Below, piece by piece: positions 5,213 through 7,415 of a DNA stretch of 7,415 nt (positions within the stretch are counted from its first letter, which is position 1; the number at the start of each line of letters is the position of its first letter). This stretch comes from Desulfobacterales bacterium. GTDB taxonomy: Bacteria > Desulfobacterota > Desulfobacteria > Desulfobacterales > RPRI01. A model generated the notes under the pieces. The model worked only from the letters and a program-made list of their open reading frames with translations. It searched no databases and was not told the origin of the DNA. A program made the position numbers and the translations under genes. The stretch lies in assembly GCA_020052975.1 (NCBI GenBank), contig JAGVOC010000141.1, forward strand, positions 1 through 7,415, read 5' to 3'.

Positions 5213-5535
5213 TTTTTATTTTTGCCCTGTAATCATCCCTCCAAAACGACCTCCTAAATGAGGGTCATATTTGACCAAGCGGTCAAATATGACCCTGCTT
5301 ATGTGCCTGTTTGCACCCGCCTTGTCAGTCATTTTTAAACTATTTCTTAATATAAAATCAAAATGTTGTGTAATAAAAAGCTAAGAGTTCGAACTCTGGC
5401 ATGAAGTTTGAGTATCTAACAGGTGGTGAATAAAAGCCGATATTCTTTCAGGGTTGGTCACGCCCGATGTCATTTTATCATCCGGAGGGGATTGAGGAGA
5501 ATTAAAAGAGCAAGTTCTTATCAAAGGAGTAGACG
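5213..5535. other. Non-coding gap holding a long palindrome
   Basis: This AT-rich stretch lies between the NtrC relic and the 40-residue lipoprotein gene. It contains the perfect 36-nt palindrome (5261-5296) and a 14-bp palindrome AGAGTTCGAACTCT (5384-5397). I found no coding relic and no convincing promoter. AT-rich strings at about 5341-5375 could hold the -10 of the downstream operon, but no well-spaced -35 was found. Confidence 0.45.
5261..5296. repeat. Perfect 36-nt palindromic hairpin
   Basis: AGGGTCATATTTGACC (5261-5276) and GGTCAAATATGACCCT (5281-5296) are exact reverse complements, separated by AAGC. The 16-bp stem is perfect. No T-run follows on either strand, so it is not a typical intrinsic terminator, though it could act bidirectionally in RNA. 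Its perfection next to a decaying gene suggests either a recent mobile palindromic element (REP or MITE type) or selection on the structure. Confidence 0.8.
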
Positions 5536-5658
5536 ATGAAGAGAATCATTATGTTGGCAATGGTTTTAGTGATGATGCTTGTATCTATTGGAGGATGTTG
5601 GGTAGGATTTGATGCAGATGGCAGAAGTGGAAGAGGCGGAGGACATGGCAAGGATTAA
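5536..5658 (+). CDS. Glycine-rich small lipoprotein (40 aa)
   Basis: The 40-residue product is MKRIIMLAMVLVMMLVSIGG, then CWVGFDADGRSGRGGGHGKD. KR at positions 2-3, a hydrophobic core at 4-17 and the imperfect lipobox IGGC (18-21) predict a lipoprotein anchored at C21 with a mature peptide of only 20 residues, rich in Gly and charged residues. AAAGGAGT (5523-5530) sits 5 nt before the ATG. The next gene begins 41 nt after the stop in the same direction, suggesting cotranscription with the exported Trp/Tyr-rich protein. No function is recognised. Confidence 0.7.
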   Translation: MKRIIMLAMVLVMMLVSIGGCWVGFDADGRSGRGGGHGKD

Positions 5659-5699
5659 AGTCATGAAGATCGACGTTAGGAGATAAAGGAGGATGCAAA

Positions 5700-6380
5700 A
5701 TGAGAAAATTACTTTTTGGAACAATGTTTTTGACGTTGGTACTTATACTTCCTGCTCAAACGATGGCAGGTGTAAATATAGGCATTAGTATTTCTCTGCC
5801 TCAACCCATCGTATTTGTCTCACCTCCAGAGGTGGTAGTGATACCTGAGACTTATGTTTATATTGTCCCTGACTCAGATGAGGACATTTTTTTCTACAAT
5901 GGTTGGTGGTGGCGTCCGTGGGAAGGGCGCTGGTATCACTCACGGCACTATAACTCAGGTTGGGCCTACTATAAGGGGGTCCCATCCTTTTATGCGAGGA
6001 TACCGTCAAGTTGGAGAAATGATTACAGGGATCACCGTTGGGGAGGACATCAATGGAACTACCAGCGAATACCTCACCAACAACTTCAAAGGAATTGGAG
6101 CAACTGGGAAAAGAGCAGGCATTGGGAGAAGCAACAAACTTGGGGTGTCCAAGGTTTGAAGCCCAGAACTCGATCACAACAGCCGTCTAAAGCGGTCCAG
6201 CCACAATCTCAGGCAAAACCACAATTTCGAGAGGCACCCAAACCACAACAATCGCGACCACAATCCGGAGAGGTCCAATCACAGCAATCACAGCCACAAC
6301 ACAGGGAGGCACCACAACAATCTAAACCTCGAAATGGAAAACCTGAAAAAGAAAAGAAAGAAAAACAGGATAGAGAGTAG
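5700..6380 (+). CDS. Exported Trp/Tyr-rich protein with Gln/Pro-rich tail
   Basis: The 226-residue protein starts with a clear signal peptide (MRKLLFGTMFLTLVLILPAQ, cleavage expected after TMA, residue 23). Residues 24-60 are strand-like and rich in Val, Ile and Pro ('PQPIVFVSPPEVVVIPETYV'). Residues 60-155 are dense in aromatic residues ('FFYNGWWWRPWEGRWYHSRH', 'GWAYYKGVPSFYARIPSSWR', 'HRWGGHQWNYQRIPHQQLQR', 'NWEKSRHWEKQQTWGVQG'). Residues 160-226 are low-complexity Gln/Pro/Arg ending in a Lys/Glu cluster. This matches a family of secreted proteins of unknown function seen in Geobacter-like and sulfate-reducing bacteria. The mature protein should be periplasmic or outer-membrane associated. 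AAAGGAGG (5685-5692) precedes the ATG by 7 nt. Confidence 0.8.
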   Translation: MRKLLFGTMFLTLVLILPAQTMAGVNIGISISLPQPIVFVSPPEVVVIPETYVYIVPDSDEDIFFYNGWWWRPWEGRWYHSRHYNSGWAYYKGVPSFYARIPSSWRNDYRDHRWGGHQWNYQRIPHQQLQRNWSNWEKSRHWEKQQTWGVQGLKPRTRSQQPSKAVQPQSQAKPQFREAPKPQQSRPQSGEVQSQQSQPQHREAPQQSKPRNGKPEKEKKEKQDRE

Positions 6381-6402
6381 AAAGGAATTGAGGATAAAAC
6401 AC

Positions 6403-6417
6403 GGAGAAGTAAAAATG
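6403..6417 (+). promoter_or_regulatory. Ribosome site choosing the PAS protein start
   Basis: GGAG (6403-6406) lies 8 nt before ATG 6415. The frame is open back to an ATG at 6334, but that start would overlap the upstream gene by 47 nt, lacks a ribosome site and encodes only Lys/Arg-rich sequence antisense in character to no known domain. ATG 6415 is therefore preferred. Confidence 0.6.
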
Positions 6418-7041
6418 AAATCGGCAAACAAAACGAAGAAAGTTCTGATCGATGAGTTGGAAGCCTTGCGGGAGCGGATTTCCGAACTGGAAAGGCATGA
6501 AAGAAATTCCAGGCAGACCCTGGGATATTTTGGAGAGAGAACGGACCGATCCTTTCCCCGGATGGCAAACATGCATGAGGCCATATTTGTCGTTTTCGAC
6601 AGAAAGTTGGAATTCGTCAATGACAGATTTGCCGAATTGTTTGGCGTAGACCCGGAAGAGGCCTGCAGTTCTGATTTTGATCCCATGACCCTCATCGCGC
6701 CGGAGAGCCGCCGCTTAATAGGGGAACAATACCGGGAAGGGTGCCGCGGCGCATTTACTACGAAGCAGTTCAATTATACCGGTCTGTCAAAGAACGGCCT
6801 AAAAATAGCTTGTGAAACTTTTTTCATGTTTATTCCTTATAAATGGGGCGTTGCCATTCAAGGCATGCTGCGCAGCATCTCCGAAAGAAGACGAATAGAT
6901 GAGCCATTGCAGATGCGCCACAATGATTTACCGTTTGTATTTAATACCGTCCCGACGGGAGTCTTGTACGCCGAGCGAGATCACCTGCTTATGCAGGCAA
7001 ACGAAACGTTCGGCAAATCCAATGGTTTGCCGATGACTTGA
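6415..7041 (+). CDS. PAS-domain protein truncated in its second PAS
   Basis: From ATG 6415 the product is 208 residues. Residues 5-35 form a coiled coil (KTKKVLIDELEALRERISEL). Residues about 50-160 form a complete PAS domain ('MHEAIFVVFDRKLEFVNDRF', 'AELFGVDPEEA', 'MTLIAPESR', 'YTGLSKNGLKIACETFFMFI') ending at 'GMLRSISERRR' in the PAC position. A second PAS begins at about 168 ('HNDLPFVFNTVPTGVLYAER', 'QANETFGKSNGLPMT') and is cut by TGA 7039-7041 after about 40 residues. No kinase, GGDEF or other output follows in any frame before the next gene. It is either a broken sensor kinase/cyclase or a stand-alone sensory fragment. It begins 34 nt after the exported-protein gene and probably shares its transcript. 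Confidence 0.75.
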   Translation: MKSANKTKKVLIDELEALRERISELERHERNSRQTLGYFGERTDRSFPRMANMHEAIFVVFDRKLEFVNDRFAELFGVDPEEACSSDFDPMTLIAPESRRLIGEQYREGCRGAFTTKQFNYTGLSKNGLKIACETFFMFIPYKWGVAIQGMLRSISERRRIDEPLQMRHNDLPFVFNTVPTGVLYAERDHLLMQANETFGKSNGLPMT

Positions 7042-7193
7042 GGTCTTCGGAATAAAAGAGTTTAAAAAACAACAGTATCAACAAGAGGTGGTCAAAAGGT
7101 TCAGAAAATTATGCCGAATTTTTTGTTACCTTCTTTAGGAAAGGTCTCACATACAATCATTTAACAACAAACTTACAGAGAGGAGTAACCGTT

Positions 7194-7415
7194 ATGAAAA
7201 AGAGAAATATCGTTATCCACTTTTTAGTGCTTCTTATGCTTATCGCCACCTTTGCAGCCTGTGCATCGACGAGCACACGTGAAAGCTCAGGTGAATATGT
7301 TGACGATTCGGTCATCACGACCAAGGTAAAATCTCTGCTTGCAGCAGATGATTTTCTCAAGTCGTTTCAGATCAGTGTTGAAACTTACCAGGGAACCGTT
7401 CAACTGAGCGGCTTC
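7194..7415 (+). CDS. BON-domain lipoprotein, 5' part (runs off the window)
   Basis: The 74 residues in the window show a lipoprotein signal peptide (MKKRNIVIHFLVLLMLIATF, AAC with C23 as the lipidated residue), a short Ser/Thr linker (STSTRESSGEY) and the start of a BON domain: 'VDDSVITTKVKSLLAADDFL' (37-56) then 'FQISVETYQGTVQLSGF' (58-74). The pattern 'D..I..kVk..L..d..l....I.V.t..G.V.LsG' is the hallmark of OsmY-like phospholipid-binding BON domains. OsmY-type proteins are periplasmic and induced by osmotic or envelope stress. GAGAGGAGT (7177-7185) lies 8 nt before the ATG. The stop codon is beyond the right edge, so length and number of BON repeats are unknown. Confidence 0.85.
   Translation, partial: MKKRNIVIHFLVLLMLIATFAACASTSTRESSGEYVDDSVITTKVKSLLAADDFLKSFQISVETYQGTVQLSGF

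Noticed and set aside
5073..5261. Plus-strand open frame of 62 codons over the Fis-like part of the NtrC relic.
   Set aside because: It reads the relic in the wrong frame; the adjacent frame gives a clear Fis-type helix-turn-helix.
5384..5397. AGAGTTCGAACTCT resembles a tRNA T-arm (TTCGAAC).
   Set aside because: The palindrome cannot form a 5-bp stem with a 7-nt loop in register, and no acceptor, D-arm or anticodon arm is nearby.
6334..6414. Upstream start that would lengthen the PAS protein by 27 residues.
   Set aside because: No ribosome site, overlap with the preceding gene, and only Lys/Arg-rich filler; ATG 6415 has GGAG at proper distance.
6209..6773. Long minus-strand open frames opposite the Gln/Pro-rich tail and the PAS gene.
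   Set aside because: Their Ser/Phe/Cys-rich composition is the antisense of CAA/CCA/AAA-rich coding; no ribosome site or domain.
1..7415. CRISPR array, rRNA or tRNA genes, complete insertion sequence.
   Set aside because: No regularly spaced repeats, no RNA gene cores and no transposase motif were found on either strand.

Overview
The window looks like an accessory stretch of a Gram-negative bacterial chromosome. Evidence for this is two short lipoproteins with lipobox cysteines, an exported Trp/Tyr-rich protein, a BON-domain lipoprotein cut by the right edge, PAS and GGDEF signalling proteins, and the remains of a sigma-54 (NtrC-type) activator. The mix of protein types, and the look of the RelE/XRE pair, the SRPBCC protein and the small lipoproteins, fit a Desulfobacterota (deltaproteobacterial) genome best. 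That placement is inference; no rRNA or other phylogenetic marker is present.

Left part (1-1510, + strand): a decayed hicB-hicA pair (83-361), then an apparently intact RelE-type toxin/XRE antitoxin operon (392-986) and an SRPBCC-fold protein (1022-1507). The toxin promoter is unusual. An 18-bp perfect palindrome fills the spacer between a good -35 and -10, a third half-site follows, and the predicted transcription start falls on the toxin ATG, so the toxin message would be leaderless.

Middle-left (1510-2860): two REP-like hairpins, a methyltransferase pseudogene with its middle deleted, and a convergent minus-strand TrmO/TsaA-type tRNA methyltransferase. About 445 bp of non-coding DNA then leads to a probable promoter for the next gene.

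Middle-right (2859-5300): a soluble PAS-GGDEF diguanylate cyclase with intact active and inhibitory sites, a DJ-1/PfpI C-terminal relic, a small helix-hairpin-helix protein, a 44-residue entericidin-like lipoprotein, a decayed NtrC-family activator (two amber stops plus frameshifts) and a perfect 36-nt palindrome.

Right part (5536-7415, + strand): a close-packed set made of a 40-residue glycine-rich lipoprotein, an exported Trp/Tyr-rich protein with a Gln/Pro tail, a PAS protein that stops inside its second PAS repeat, and a BON-domain lipoprotein. This reads as an envelope or stress-associated cluster.

The most striking theme is decay. Five protein-coding relics (hicB, hicA, methyltransferase, PfpI, NtrC) lie among intact genes, and palindromic elements lie beside several of them. 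The live systems are the RelE/XRE pair, the diguanylate cyclase, TrmO and the envelope cluster. I do not see a clearly new multi-gene system. The best candidates for something undescribed are the leaderless, three-half-site TA promoter, the palindromic elements and the small envelope proteins.
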